Source: CALEMW01 sp964343835 (lineage in GTDB: Bacteria > Krumholzibacteriota > Krumholzibacteriia > LZORAL124-64-63). From it: DNA of 64,000 nucleotides. Made by a program: the position numbers and the translations under genes. Of this stretch, positions 41,580 to 51,644 are shown one piece after another. The stretch lies in NCBI GenBank assembly GCA_964343835.1, contig CAYFKR010000008.1:104220-168219 (forward strand). Reading direction: 5' to 3'. The first letter of the stretch is position 1. Each line of letters opens with the position of its first letter. Below the pieces are notes generated by a model. The model was not told the origin of the DNA, did no database searches, and worked only from the letters and a program-made list of their open reading frames with translations.

Positions 41580-43082
41580 TTGATCCCGCCGCCCGCCACG
41601 GGCGATCTTGGTCCGACGGCGCCACGCCGCCCACGACCCCGGAGGAAACCCCTGGAGACCCGTCCCACACGCCTTTTCGGCAACCTGAGGCTCGTCGGCC
41701 TGATCGGCGTGCTCGCCTGCGTGCTGTGGTTCGCCCTCGGTCGCGGCGACACTCCCGCGCCCGACGCGAACGAGGTCCTCCACGGCGACCACCCCATCGA
41801 CCTGTCCGCCTCGACGGCCGAAGACAGCATCGCCGAGACCGCGGAAGCGGTGGTAGCCGACCACGACGCCCTGCCCGACGGCGTGGCCTCCGAGACCATG
41901 ACCATCGGCCGGCGCGAGACCTTCTACGACGCCATGCGCCGTCACGGCGCGGGCCACCGCGACATCATGGCCCTGGTGGGCGCCTGCGCCCCTTACCGGA
42001 ACCTGGAGAAGGTCCGCGACGGGCTCGTGTTCGAAGTGGCCGTCGACGGCGAAGGCGACGTCCACCGTCTGCGCTTCGACCTGGACGACGACGAGTCCTA
42101 CCTGGTCTTCGACCGCGACCCCGGCGGCGGCTACCATGTCCACATGCTCACCTACCCGGTGGTCCGCCGCACCTGCGTGGTGGCCGGGTCCGTGGACGTC
42201 TCCCTCTACGAGAGCCTCTCCGACGCCGGCGCCCCCACCGCCCTGGCCTCCAAGATGAACGACGTGCTGGGCTGGGACGTGGACTTCCGCCGCGACGTCC
42301 GCGCCGGCGACACCTTCCGCATCCTCTACCAGGAGATCCACCGCGACGGCCGCTTCGTGCGCACCGGTCCGATCCTGGCCCTGGAGTACGTGAACCGGGG
42401 CGAGGCCCACCGGGGCTACCGCTTCGAGGACTCCGAGGGACGCACCGGCTACTACGACGGCGACGGCCGCAACCTCGAGAAGCAGCTCATGAGGGCGCCG
42501 GTGGAGTACTCGCGCATTTCCAGCGCCTTCTCGCCGCGCCGCTTCCATCCCATCCACAAGCGCTGGATGCCCCACTGGGGCGTGGACTACGCCGCACCCG
42601 TGGGCACGCCGGTCCGCGCCGCCGGTTCCGGCGTGGTGCTGGATGCCCGCTACAAGAAGCACAACGGCCGCTTCGTGCGCATCCGCCACACGAACCAGTC
42701 CTACGAGACGTACTACCTGCACTTCTCGCGCTTCGCCCAGGGCGTGAAGAAGGGGACGCGGGTGCGCCAGGGACAGGTCATCGGCTACGTGGGTGCGACG
42801 GGCACCGCCAGCGGGCCGCACCTGGACTACAGGGTGAAGGTGGACGGGCACTGGAAGGATCCGCGCCGCCTGAAGCTGCCGCCGGCGGAGCCCCTGAAGG
42901 GAACCGACCTGGCGACCTTCCGCTCCCAGGCCGCCCTGGCGGGCTACAGCCTGGCCGCGGCTCCCGACGCCTGTCGCCCCATGCCGGTGGACCACGGCCG
43001 GCCCCTGGGCCCTCCCTGGCTGCTGACGTCCGTCTCCGCCCCGCCGGAGACCACCACGACGGTGGCCGTCATCTCCCGCTGA
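41580..43082 (+). CDS. M23 (LytM) family cell-wall peptidase with N-terminal anchor
   Basis: A MepM/ShyA-like zinc endopeptidase that would cut peptidoglycan cross-links. A membrane anchor (LVGLIGVLACVLWFAL) precedes a LysM/OapA-like region (SETMTIGRRETFYDAM) and a Csd3-type middle domain, then the LytM domain with HWGVDYAAP (H332, D336). The usual HxH is HLD (H414, D416) in ASGPHLDYRV: Asp replaces the second zinc-binding His, a variant I believe exists in other bacteria. Start is uncertain. TTG at 41580 has no good ribosome-binding site, while CTG at 41652 follows GGAGGA by five bases and may be the real one. The last 14 bases overlap the convergent gene. Confidence 0.9.
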   Translation: MIPPPATGDLGPTAPRRPRPRRKPLETRPTRLFGNLRLVGLIGVLACVLWFALGRGDTPAPDANEVLHGDHPIDLSASTAEDSIAETAEAVVADHDALPDGVASETMTIGRRETFYDAMRRHGAGHRDIMALVGACAPYRNLEKVRDGLVFEVAVDGEGDVHRLRFDLDDDESYLVFDRDPGGGYHVHMLTYPVVRRTCVVAGSVDVSLYESLSDAGAPTALASKMNDVLGWDVDFRRDVRAGDTFRILYQEIHRDGRFVRTGPILALEYVNRGEAHRGYRFEDSEGRTGYYDGDGRNLEKQLMRAPVEYSRISSAFSPRRFHPIHKRWMPHWGVDYAAPVGTPVRAAGSGVVLDARYKKHNGRFVRIRHTNQSYETYYLHFSRFAQGVKKGTRVRQGQVIGYVGATGTASGPHLDYRVKVDGHWKDPRRLKLPPAEPLKGTDLATFRSQAALAGYSLAAAPDACRPMPVDHGRPLGPPWLLTSVSAPPETTTTVAVISR

Positions 43083-44481
43083 GCAGGGCCCTCCCCGACA
43101 CCAGCACGCCCCGGTCCGTCGCTCCGACCAGCCCGTCGGACGGACGCCACGCGACCACGCCTTCCCCGTCCCTCGCCACGCCGAACACCACCGACTGCTC
43201 GGGCTCCATGCCAGGCGCGCGCTGCCAGGTGCGGACGGTGAGCCGGTAGTCGTCGGCGAACACGTCGTCCGCAACGGCGACCACACCGTCCACCGAGGTC
43301 AGGGCGAGGCGATCCAGGAGCACGGCCATGTCGCCCAGGTGCAGGGCGATGTCGCGGCCGGCCGTCGCGCCGTCCGGGAGGGACGGCTCCCAGCCGCCGT
43401 CGGGACCGCGGCGGGCCGTGAGGGATCCGCGCCCCGGCATCTCCAGGCGGAAGGAGTCGGCAAAGGCCAGGCCGTGGGTCAGGACGGCGTCGCGGAGGGG
43501 GGCGGCGAGGTAGGTCAGGGCGTGGGTCACGGCGTCGGCGTCGATCTCGAGGCCGGCGACGCAGGCGTCGCGCCAGGCGTCGATGCGGTCGGCGTCCGGG
43601 GTCGTGGCGAGGGCCAGGGCGTAGCCGCGGCCGTCGCGGGACACGCAGCGCAGGCCGACCAGGCCGCGTTGCGGGCCCCCGCGGCCCGGAGCGTGGAACG
43701 AGCGGACCATCGAGCCCTCGAGGGCGGCCAGCAGGTTCTCCAGGGGGCGGTCGGCGGCGCGGTGCCAGGTGCCGGCGGCGTCGCGGCGGAGGCGGTCGGC
43801 GGCGTGGCGATGGTACGCGAGGGCGGGGCCCGGGGGATCGGCGGCATCGCTCAGGCGCCACCAGCGCTCCAGGTCGTCGCGCACCAGGAGATCGCGACGG
43901 TCGCCGTCCGCGGACGCCACCACCAGGGTCTCCGCGTCGGCGCGGGCGAAGCCGGGCCAGACGGTCGGCTCGCGCAGGGAGGTGGGCAGGGCCAGCAGGC
44001 GGATCAGGATGCGGTCCTCGGCCAGCCAGGCCTCGGCGCTGCCGTCCAGGGTCACGTAGGCGGCGCCGGTGACCTCGTTGCGGTTCCCGAAGGCCACCAG
44101 GCGCTGGCGGCCGTCCGCGGTCGCCACGAGCAGGGCCAGGACCCGGTCGCCACCGAAGCCGTAGTCGCCGGACATGGCGTCCGAGACCACGGGCTCGACG
44201 GATCGGGGCGCGGAACAGACGGCGGCGAGCAGGCCCTCCACCGCTTCCGGATCGACGCGATCGGCCACCAGTCCGCCGAGGTTCCAGGCTCCCCCGCTGC
44301 GGTCGAGCTCCACCGATCCCACGGCGGTGATCACGACCAGGCGCTCCACCTCCGCGGGGGCGAAGGGCACCAGGCGAGCGTCGTCGTCGTCGCGCCCGGT
44401 GAGCCAGAGCACGGCGGCCGCCGCCACGGCGACGGCCAGCAGGATCCAGGTACTGCGGGGGATCACGGTCGCACGAGCCAC
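43069..44481 (-). CDS. DUF4340-domain membrane-anchored protein
   Basis: A 470-residue protein with one N-terminal membrane helix (STWILLAVAVAAAAVLWL) and a long extracytoplasmic part. The segment VERLVVITAVGSVELDRSGGAWNL followed by DRVDPEAVEGLLAAV is the DUF4340 signature, and a second similar unit appears further on. DUF4340 proteins regularly follow the ABC/GldG genes, as here (9 bases after the permease-GldG gene), and are presumed accessory subunits of that exporter. No enzyme motif was seen. Confidence 0.85.
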   Translation of the reverse strand: MARATVIPRSTWILLAVAVAAAAVLWLTGRDDDDARLVPFAPAEVERLVVITAVGSVELDRSGGAWNLGGLVADRVDPEAVEGLLAAVCSAPRSVEPVVSDAMSGDYGFGGDRVLALLVATADGRQRLVAFGNRNEVTGAAYVTLDGSAEAWLAEDRILIRLLALPTSLREPTVWPGFARADAETLVVASADGDRRDLLVRDDLERWWRLSDAADPPGPALAYHRHAADRLRRDAAGTWHRAADRPLENLLAALEGSMVRSFHAPGRGGPQRGLVGLRCVSRDGRGYALALATTPDADRIDAWRDACVAGLEIDADAVTHALTYLAAPLRDAVLTHGLAFADSFRLEMPGRGSLTARRGPDGGWEPSLPDGATAGRDIALHLGDMAVLLDRLALTSVDGVVAVADDVFADDYRLTVRTWQRAPGMEPEQSVVFGVARDGEGVVAWRPSDGLVGATDRGVLVSGRALLSGR

Positions 44482-44490
44482 GGGCCCTCC

Positions 44491-46733
44491 CTAGCGTCGG
44501 CGGCGCAGGACGATGCGGACGGTCGCGAGCAGCCCCACCGCCAGGGCCCACACCACGGCGGCGGACCAGATCCGGCCGGCCTGCCCCTCCTCCAGCAGCA
44601 GGGGCTGGCCGGGACCCGAACGGGCCCGGAGCTGGATCAGGGCCTGCTCACGGGCCAGCCAGCCCACGGTGTTCAGCAGCAGGTCGCCGTTGCCGTACAT
44701 GCGCACCTGGGCGTTGGCGGCGAAGTCCGAGTCGCCCATCACGACGATGCGCGACGAGCCGCCCCGGCTGAACACGCTGGGCTCGAGGCCCCGGGCCGCC
44801 CGGCTTTCGGCGACCTGGCGCAGCGTCTCGGCGAAGATGGAGGCGCCCACCGAGGGGGCGTCGCCCGAGGCCAGGGCCGAGATGCGGGCCTCGTCGTAGA
44901 AGGAGACGTGGTCGATCTCCAGGGCCACGGCCAGGGACAGGGGGCCGGCGCGATCGGCGGCCTCGTCGAAGGCCATGGCGTTGTCGCGCACCTCCAGGGG
45001 GTCGGTCTCGGCCCAGGCGTCGGAGCCGACGGACACGAAGGTGCGGGTCTCCACGCCCACGATGCCGTCGTGCAGGGGCGACAGGGGCTGGGGGAAGGGC
45101 AGGATCGCGGCCATGCCCGGGAGCCCTCGGGTGATGTCGTGGCGGGGGTAGTCCAGCACCGCCACCACGCGCCGGTCACCCGTCAGGCGGCGGGTGGCCT
45201 CGTCCGTGGACACCACGAACGTGTTGTCCAGGCGGACGTTGTAGACCTCGGCCCAGGCGTCCAGGCTGGAGGGCGAGCCGGGGTCGAGCATCATCAGCAC
45301 CGCACCGCCCGAGGCGGTGAAGGCGTGGAGCGACGCCACCTCGGCGACGCCCAGTTCCTCGCGGGGCGCGGCCACCACCACCACCGAGGCGTCGCCCGGC
45401 ACGGCGCCGCGGGTGCCCAGCACCAGGGGCCGGACCACGTAGCCCTCCCGGCCCAGGATCTCGGCGAAGGCGCTGTAGCCGCCGCGGTCGTCGTCATCCA
45501 GGGCGGGTTCACCGTGACCGGTGAGATAATAGACCACCGGGGTCTCCCCCTCGGCGGCCCGGAAGACGGCGTTGACCAGGGTGCCCTCGTCGGCGTTCAG
45601 GACGGTCCGACGACGATCGCCGGACTGCACCACCACGGTGCGCACCGCCGTCACGCCCATGTCGCGCACGCGGGCCAGGTCCACGTCCGGGTTCACGATC
45701 TCCCAGCTGAACGCATCGGCCCGTTCGGCGAAGCGGGCCAGCAGGTCCTCGATCACGCGACGATCCGGGTCGAGGCGCTGGTAGAAGGCTGTCACGTGGA
45801 CGGGTTCGGCCAGGCTGCCCAGCACCCGCTCGGTCTGGGGAGCCAGGCTGCGGCGGCCGTCCGCGGTCCAGTCGGCGCGCACGGCCGCACGCTCGGCCAG
45901 CAGGTTGCCGAGCAGGGCGAGGACGAGCAGGGCCGCGGCGGGCATCCAGCGTCCGCCGCGGCGGGCGCCGGCCAGGCGGCGGCCGGAGATCACCGCCACG
46001 GCGGCGGTCAGGGCCAGGGCCGTTCCGAAGGCGAAGTATGCGACGTCGGCGAGGGTCACGACCCCCTGGGTGAAGCGCCCCAGGTGATGGGGCAGCGAAA
46101 GCCGCAAGGCCCACTCCCCCAGCGCCGGGGGCAGGTGGGGCTCGGCGTGGCCGACGGTCTGCAGAGCCATGGCGAACCCGAATCCCAGGAGCCAGGCCGT
46201 GAGCTGGTGGCTGACCAGGGCCGAGAACACCACGCCCCACGCCGCGGCCATGGCCGACGCCAGCAGCAGCCCGATCAGCGAGGCCGCCACGGGCCCCGGT
46301 TCCGGCGGTCCGAACAGGGCGTTGAGGGCCAGGAACGGCGCCGCGGCCAGCACCAGCGCCAGGGCCGTGGCCACCGCCGACGACCACTTGCCCAGCACCC
46401 AGACGGCGTCGGTCACCGGCCAGGTGAAGACCAGGTCGCTGCGACGGGAGCGGTACTCCTCGGCGAACAGGCGCATGGTGACCGCGGGCATCACCATCAT
46501 CAGCAGCAGGGCCATGCCGGCCACCACGGGCTGGAACACGCCGTCGTGCAGGTTCAGGACCGCGTTGACCGCCCGCCCGGACGAGGCCGCCGACCGGGAC
46601 AGCTCGGCGTAGTCCAGCAGGGCGTTGGCCCAGGTGAAGCCGGTCAGCAGCAGGAACGCCGTCAGCACCACCGGCGCCACGGCGCCGCCGAAGAAGGCCT
46701 CCGTCTCGCGACGGGTCACCGCGAGCCAGGCCC

Positions 46734-46737
<4 letters not shown>
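44491..46737 (-). CDS. ABC-2 permease fused to a GldG-like domain
   Basis: A 748-residue fusion. Residues about 1-245 are an ABC-2 type permease with six helices, including the coupling-loop motif RLFAEEYRSRRSDLVFTWPVT typical of GldF/NosY-like subunits. After a further helix (AALLVLALLGNLLAERA) the rest is a GldG-like extracytoplasmic domain: LAPQTERVLGSLAEPVHVTAFY, YYLTGHGEPALDDDDRGGYS and LMMLDPGSPSSLDAWAEVYNV, closed by a C-terminal helix. In gliding Bacteroidetes GldA/F/G are separate proteins; in many other bacteria this exporter has unknown cargo. The ATG overlaps the ATPase stop (ATGA). Confidence 0.9.
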
Positions 46738-47468
<731 letters not shown>

Positions 47469-47480
47469 CCGGTTCCTTCC

Positions 47481-48488
47481 CTAGTCGATGCACCAGCGGA
47501 GCAGGTTGGCGCCCCAGGTGAAGCCGGCGCCGAAGCTCACGAGCACGATCAGGTCGCCCTTCTTAACGCGGCCTTCGTCGTAGGCCACCTTCAGGGCCGA
47601 CGGGATGCTCGCCGACGTGGTGTTGCCGAAGCGGTCGATGGTGATGGACACCTGCTCGTCGTCCAGCCCGAGGCGACGCTGCGCCGCCTCGATGATCCGC
47701 GTGTTGGCCTGGTGGGGAACCATCAGGGCCACGTCGGACTTCTGGAAGCCGTTCTTCTCCACCACCTCGAGGGCCACGTTCGCCATGCCGCGCACGGCGT
47801 ACTTGTAGACCTCGCGGCCCTCCTGGTAGATGTAGTGCATCCCGGCCTTCACCGTCTCCTCGGAGGCGGGGTTCAGGCTGCCGCCGGCCTTCTGGTGCAG
47901 GTGCTTGCCGCCGATGCCGTCGATGCGGCAGATGGAGTCGATGATGCCGCCGTCGGCGGGATCCACGGCCTCCACGACCACCGCTCCCGCCCCGTCGCCG
48001 AACAGGATGCAGACGTTGCGGTCGGTGTAGTCGGTGATGGCGTTCATGATCTCGGTGCCGATCACCAGCACGCGGTCGGCGGCGCCGCTCATCACGTGGT
48101 TGCGCGCCACCTCGAGGGCGAAGACGAAGCCGCTGCACGCGGCGCTCACGTCGAAGCCCCAGGCGTTCTTCGCGCCGATCTTCTCCTGGATGATGCAGGC
48201 GGTGGACGGGAACATCATGTCCGGGGTCACCGTGGGCACGATGATCATGTCCACGTCCTCGGGCGTCAGGCCGGCGTGCTCGAGGGCCTTGAGGGCGGCA
48301 TCGGCGCCGTGGTGGGAGGCGGGCACGCCCTTCTCGGCGATGCGGCGCTCGCGGATGCCCGTCCGTTCGATGATCCACTCGTCGTTGGTATCGACCATCT
48401 TCTCGAGGTCGGCGTTGGTCAGCCGGCCCTCGGGGAAGCTCATGCCCAGGCCGGTGATCCCGGCCGTGCGCAGGGTGCGGTCCGTCAT
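47481..48488 (-). CDS. fabH: Beta-ketoacyl-ACP synthase III (FabH)
   Basis: Initiating condensing enzyme of type II fatty acid synthesis, joining an acyl-CoA primer to malonyl-ACP. At 335 residues it is of normal length. The catalytic triad is Cys118 in AACSGF, His in PHQANTR (about 255) and Asn in FGNTTSAS (about 285). The N-terminal GITGLGMSFPE and NDEWIIERTGIRERR are standard. The ATG at 48488 is seven bases after AAGGA. There are no fabD/G or acpP neighbours. Confidence 0.96.
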   Translation of the reverse strand: MTDRTLRTAGITGLGMSFPEGRLTNADLEKMVDTNDEWIIERTGIRERRIAEKGVPASHHGADAALKALEHAGLTPEDVDMIIVPTVTPDMMFPSTACIIQEKIGAKNAWGFDVSAACSGFVFALEVARNHVMSGAADRVLVIGTEIMNAITDYTDRNVCILFGDGAGAVVVEAVDPADGGIIDSICRIDGIGGKHLHQKAGGSLNPASEETVKAGMHYIYQEGREVYKYAVRGMANVALEVVEKNGFQKSDVALMVPHQANTRIIEAAQRRLGLDDEQVSITIDRFGNTTSASIPSALKVAYDEGRVKKGDLIVLVSFGAGFTWGANLLRWCID

Positions 48489-48552
48489 CGTCGCGTCCTT
48501 GGTTCGGGCGGTGGGGTGCGCGGCCGTGCGCGATACGGCCACGTGAAGCGAA

Positions 48553-48573
48553 GGACGGCCTCCGAAGCCGTCC
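48553..48573 (-). terminator. Second hairpin behind the ribosomal operon
   Basis: GGACGGC, loop TTCGGAG, GCCGTCC, then TTCGCTTC on the minus strand, about 80 bases past the first terminator and 65 bases before the fabH start. It may be a backup terminator or part of the fabH leader. Confidence 0.45.
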
Positions 48574-48654
48574 GGTCCTTCAATGCAAGCCCTTCACGGG
48601 CGTGATGTCAACCCCCAGTCCTGTGTCGCTGCCCGCTGGTGACCGAAACGACAC

Positions 48655-48688
48655 GGGGCCCCGGCGAGCGACGGCTCGTCGGGGCCCC
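48655..48688 (-). terminator. Terminator of the ribosomal protein operon
   Basis: A long GC-rich inverted repeat (GGGGCCCCG-CGAGC with GCTCG-CGGGGCCCC, loop GACG) 21 bases past the rplQ stop, followed on the minus strand by GTGTCGTTTCGG. Confidence 0.75.
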
Positions 48689-48709
48689 GGACCGGCTGGA
48701 TGGAAGGAG

Positions 48710-49270
48710 TCAGTCCTCCTTCTTCTCCTCCTCGGCCTCTTCGGCCGGGGTCTCTTCGGCGGCGGCTTCGGCGGGCTCCTCGGCGGGTGCCTCCTCCTCC
48801 ACGGCCTCCTCGGCGGCAGCCTCGACGGGCTCCTCGGCGGGAGTCTCCTCGGCCGCAGGGGCCGGGGCGGCCTCGGCCGCGGGCTTCGCCTTCTTGGCCT
48901 TGGGCGTGAACTCCGCCTCCACCAGCTCCAGGATGCTCATCTCGGCGTTGTCGCCGTGACGGTGACCCTCGACCTTCAGCACGCGGGTGTAGCCGCCCGG
49001 ACGGTCGGCGTAGCGCGGGCCCAGCTCGGCGAAGAGCATCTTCAGCACCTCGGGATCGCGGAGCACCTTCGCGGCCATGCGGCGCGAGTTCAGGTCGCCC
49101 GCCTTGGCGTAGGTGATCATGCGATCGGCGAGGGAGCGGCACTCCTTGGCCTTCGCGGTCGTGGTCATGATCCGCCCGTGCCTGAGCAGGTCGGTGACCA
49201 TGTTGCGGAACATGGCCTTGCGGTGGCTCGTGCTGCGGTTGAGCTTCCGCCCACGGACTTGGTGTCGCAT
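48710..49270 (-). CDS. rplQ: 50S ribosomal protein L17 with acidic C-terminal tail
   Basis: A large-subunit protein. The conserved L17 core spans about 1-121 (RKLNRSTSHRKAMFRNMVTDLL, RMAAKVLRDPEVLKMLF, and ending ILELVEAEF). Beyond it is a 63-residue low-complexity tail of Ala, Glu and Pro after a short Lys patch, making 186 residues in all, well above the usual 115-140. Such tails occur in some high-GC lineages and probably stay flexible outside the ribosome. It is the last gene of the operon. Confidence 0.96.
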   Translation of the reverse strand: MRHQVRGRKLNRSTSHRKAMFRNMVTDLLRHGRIMTTTAKAKECRSLADRMITYAKAGDLNSRRMAAKVLRDPEVLKMLFAELGPRYADRPGGYTRVLKVEGHRHGDNAEMSILELVEAEFTPKAKKAKPAAEAAPAPAAEETPAEEPVEAAAEEAVEEEAPAEEPAEAAAEETPAEEAEEEKKED

Positions 49271-49343
49271 CTCGGACCTTCCTCCTGCATCCCGGACTCG
49301 GCCGGGTGAACGACGGCCTGGGCCGCCCGTTGATTCCCTCGCG

Positions 49344-50348
49344 TTATTCCGCCGCCGGGCCGGTGGTCTTGACCCGGTCGGAGATCTCGGCGTCGAAACT
49401 CATGCCGAACGCCAGATCCATGCCGTCGAGGATCTCGTTGATCTCGTTGAGGCTCTTGCGGCCGAAGTTGCGGAACTTCAGCATCTCCTGCTCGGTCTTG
49501 GTGACCAGGTCGAACAGGGTGATGATCTTGCCCGCCTTCAGGCAGTTCGCCGAACGCACCGACAGCTCCAGCTCCTCGACGTTGCGGCCGAGCAGCTCGA
49601 CCAGGCGCTCCTGCTCCTCGTCGATGTCGTCGTCCTGGGCGTCGATGGGCGCCTCGTCGAAGTTGATGAACATCTGGAAGTGGTCCTTGAGGATCTTGGC
49701 GGCGAACGCCACCGCATCCTCGGCGACCAGGCTGCCGTCGCTCGTCAGGCCCATCACCAGCTTGTCGTAGTCCGTGCGCTGGCCCACGCGGGTGTCCTCC
49801 ACGCGGTAGCTCACGTTCTTCAAGGGCGAGAAGTTGGCGTCCATGCGGATCACGCCGATGACCTCGTCGGGGATCTCGTGGGCTTCGCGCTCCACGTATC
49901 CGCGCCCCATGTCGATGTACAGGCGGATCTTCACGTTGCCGGCCTCGGTCAGCGTGCAGATCACGTGGTCCGGGTTCACGATCTCGAGCTCGGGATGGCC
50001 CTCGATCATGCCGGCGGTGATCTCGCCGGTCTCGGACGCCTCGATGGTCGCCCAGTGGGCGGGCACGTCGGACAGGCCGAAGACGACCTGCTTGAGGTTG
50101 AGCACGACGTCCGTCACATCCTCCAGGACGTTCGGGATGGTGCTCAGCTCGTGCTTCACGCCATCGACCTGGACAGCCGTGACGGCGTGACCGTGGATGG
50201 ACGACAGCAGCGTCCGGCGCAGAGCCGTGCCGAGCGTGTGGCCGAAGCCCCGCTCGAGCGGCGCGACGACGAGCTCCGCGAACGTGTCCGTCTGCGTGCT
50301 CTTATCGATCTGGACGCCTTCCGGCATCATCATGTTGATCCACTTCAT
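49344..50348 (-). CDS. rpoA: DNA-directed RNA polymerase subunit alpha
   Basis: A 334-residue alpha subunit. The N-terminal assembly domain has the dimer motif VAPLERGFGHTLGTALRRTLLSS. An acidic linker (DDIDEEQE) leads to the C-terminal promoter/activator domain with LGRNVEELELSVRSANCLK and FRNFGRKSLNEI. It lies directly behind rpsK; rpsD, which usually sits between them, is absent. Confidence 0.98.
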   Translation of the reverse strand: MKWINMMMPEGVQIDKSTQTDTFAELVVAPLERGFGHTLGTALRRTLLSSIHGHAVTAVQVDGVKHELSTIPNVLEDVTDVVLNLKQVVFGLSDVPAHWATIEASETGEITAGMIEGHPELEIVNPDHVICTLTEAGNVKIRLYIDMGRGYVEREAHEIPDEVIGVIRMDANFSPLKNVSYRVEDTRVGQRTDYDKLVMGLTSDGSLVAEDAVAFAAKILKDHFQMFINFDEAPIDAQDDDIDEEQERLVELLGRNVEELELSVRSANCLKAGKIITLFDLVTKTEQEMLKFRNFGRKSLNEINEILDGMDLAFGMSFDAEISDRVKTTGPAAE

Positions 50349-50414
50349 GGCCTGGATATCCCCCCTGCCATCATTGGTTCGCGGTGACGGGCTCCCTCTC
50401 CGGCGCGACCCGCA

Positions 50415-50819
50415 TTACATGCGGCGGCGCTTGGAGGGACGGCACCCGTTGTGCGGGATCCGCGTGACGTCCTTGACGCGCGTCACCTCGAGGCCTTCGG
50501 CCTTGAGGGTGCGGATGGCGGCCTCGCGGCCGGAGCCCGGGCCGCGGACCCAGATCTCCACCTTGCGCATACCGCCGTTCAGCACCTCCTGCGCGCAGAA
50601 CCTGGCGGCCAGCTGCGCGGCGAAGGCGGTGGATTTGCGGCTGCCCTTGTAACGACCCTGATGGCCGCCGCTCGACCACGTGATCACGTTGCCGCCCATG
50701 TCGGTCATCGTGATGATCGTGTTGTTGAAACTCGACTTCACGTGCACGACGCCGTTGATGTCGAGCTTCTTCTTGACCTTGCGGGTCTTCTTGCGATCCC
50801 TGGGACCTGCCACTGGCAT
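50415..50819 (-). CDS. rpsK: 30S ribosomal protein S11
   Basis: A 134-residue small-subunit protein of the platform. Typical stretches: HVKSSFNNTIITMTDMGGNV, GSRKSTAFAAQLAA, VRGPGSGREAAIRTL and the C-terminal PHNGCRPSKRRRM. A Lys/Arg-rich N-terminus (RDRKKTRKVKKK) precedes the core. It lies 12 bases after rpsM. Confidence 0.98.
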   Translation of the reverse strand: MPVAGPRDRKKTRKVKKKLDINGVVHVKSSFNNTIITMTDMGGNVITWSSGGHQGRYKGSRKSTAFAAQLAARFCAQEVLNGGMRKVEIWVRGPGSGREAAIRTLKAEGLEVTRVKDVTRIPHNGCRPSKRRRM

Positions 50820-50831
50820 TCCTCCTGCTGG

Positions 50832-51200
50832 CTACTTCTTCTTGCCGCCGGGCCGACCCTTCGGGCCCTTGCGCGTCCGAGCATTGTTCTTCGTGTTCTG
50901 GCCGCGGCAAGGCAGCTTGCGGCGATGGCGCAGGCCGCGGTAGCAGCCGATGTCCATCAAGCGCGACACGTTCATGGCCACTTCCGTCCGCAGCGTACCC
51001 TCGACCTGGTAGTCCTTGTCGATGATCCCGATGATGCGACGCGTATCGTCCTCGGAGAGGTCGCGCGTCTTCAGCTCGGGGTCGAGTCCGGCCTTCTCGC
51101 AGATCTGGAGGGCGCGGTGCGGTCCGATCCCGAAGATGTAGGTCAGCGACGTGCTGATCCGCTTTTCGTTGGGAATATCGACACCGGCGATTCGTGCCAC
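50832..51200 (-). CDS. rpsM: 30S ribosomal protein S13
   Basis: A 122-residue head protein of the small subunit, contacting the P-site tRNA. It has ARIAGVDIPNEKRISTSLTYI at the N-terminus, the helix-two-turn-helix middle, and GLRHRRKLPCRGQNTKNNARTRKGP at the C-terminus, extended by GRPGGKKK. Confidence 0.98.
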   Translation of the reverse strand: MARIAGVDIPNEKRISTSLTYIFGIGPHRALQICEKAGLDPELKTRDLSEDDTRRIIGIIDKDYQVEGTLRTEVAMNVSRLMDIGCYRGLRHRRKLPCRGQNTKNNARTRKGPKGRPGGKKK

Positions 51201-51253
51201 GTTGGGCTCCTTTCATCCATCCGATCGCCCGTCCCGGGGACGGGGGCTAGTTC

Positions 51254-51367
51254 TCAACCCTGGCGCTGGTTGTGGCGGCGGTTCTCGCAGATCACGCGCA
51301 CCACGCCGTTCCGCCGGATGACCTTGCACTTGTCGCAGATCTTCTTGACCGAAGTGCGGACTTTCAT
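51254..51367 (-). CDS. rpmJ: 50S ribosomal protein L36
   Basis: A 37-residue zinc-ribbon protein found by direct translation. It begins MKVRTSVKKICDKCKVIRR and continues with VVRVICENRRHNQRQG. The zinc ligands C11, C14, C27 and the C-terminal His are all present, so this is the zinc-containing (C+) form. It sits in its usual place between infA and rpsM. Confidence 0.97.
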   Translation of the reverse strand: MKVRTSVKKICDKCKVIRRNGVVRVICENRRHNQRQG

Positions 51368-51406
51368 TTCGCCACTCCTGTTGGCCCCGCGGGCCGGTTC
51401 CGTTCT

Positions 51407-51625
51407 CTACTTGTACCTGTACGTGATCCGACCGCGGGTCAGATCGTAGGGAGACAGCTCGACCGTGACCTTGTCGCCGGGAAGGATGCGGATGAAGTGC
51501 ATACGCATCTTGCCGGAGACATGAGCCAGGACCAGATGACCGTTCTCGAGCTCCACCCTGAACATCGCGTTCGGCAGCGCCTCGGTGACGGTCCCTTCGA
51601 CTGTGATGCCTTCTTCCTTGGCCAT
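51407..51625 (-). CDS. infA: Translation initiation factor IF-1
   Basis: A 72-residue S1/OB-fold protein that binds the 30S A site during initiation. Typical start MAKEEGITVEGTVTEALPNA and end SPYDLTRGRITYRYK. It lies 19 bases after map. Confidence 0.98.
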   Translation of the reverse strand: MAKEEGITVEGTVTEALPNAMFRVELENGHLVLAHVSGKMRMHFIRILPGDKVTVELSPYDLTRGRITYRYK

Positions 51626-51644
51626 CGCCAGCTCCCTCCGACGC

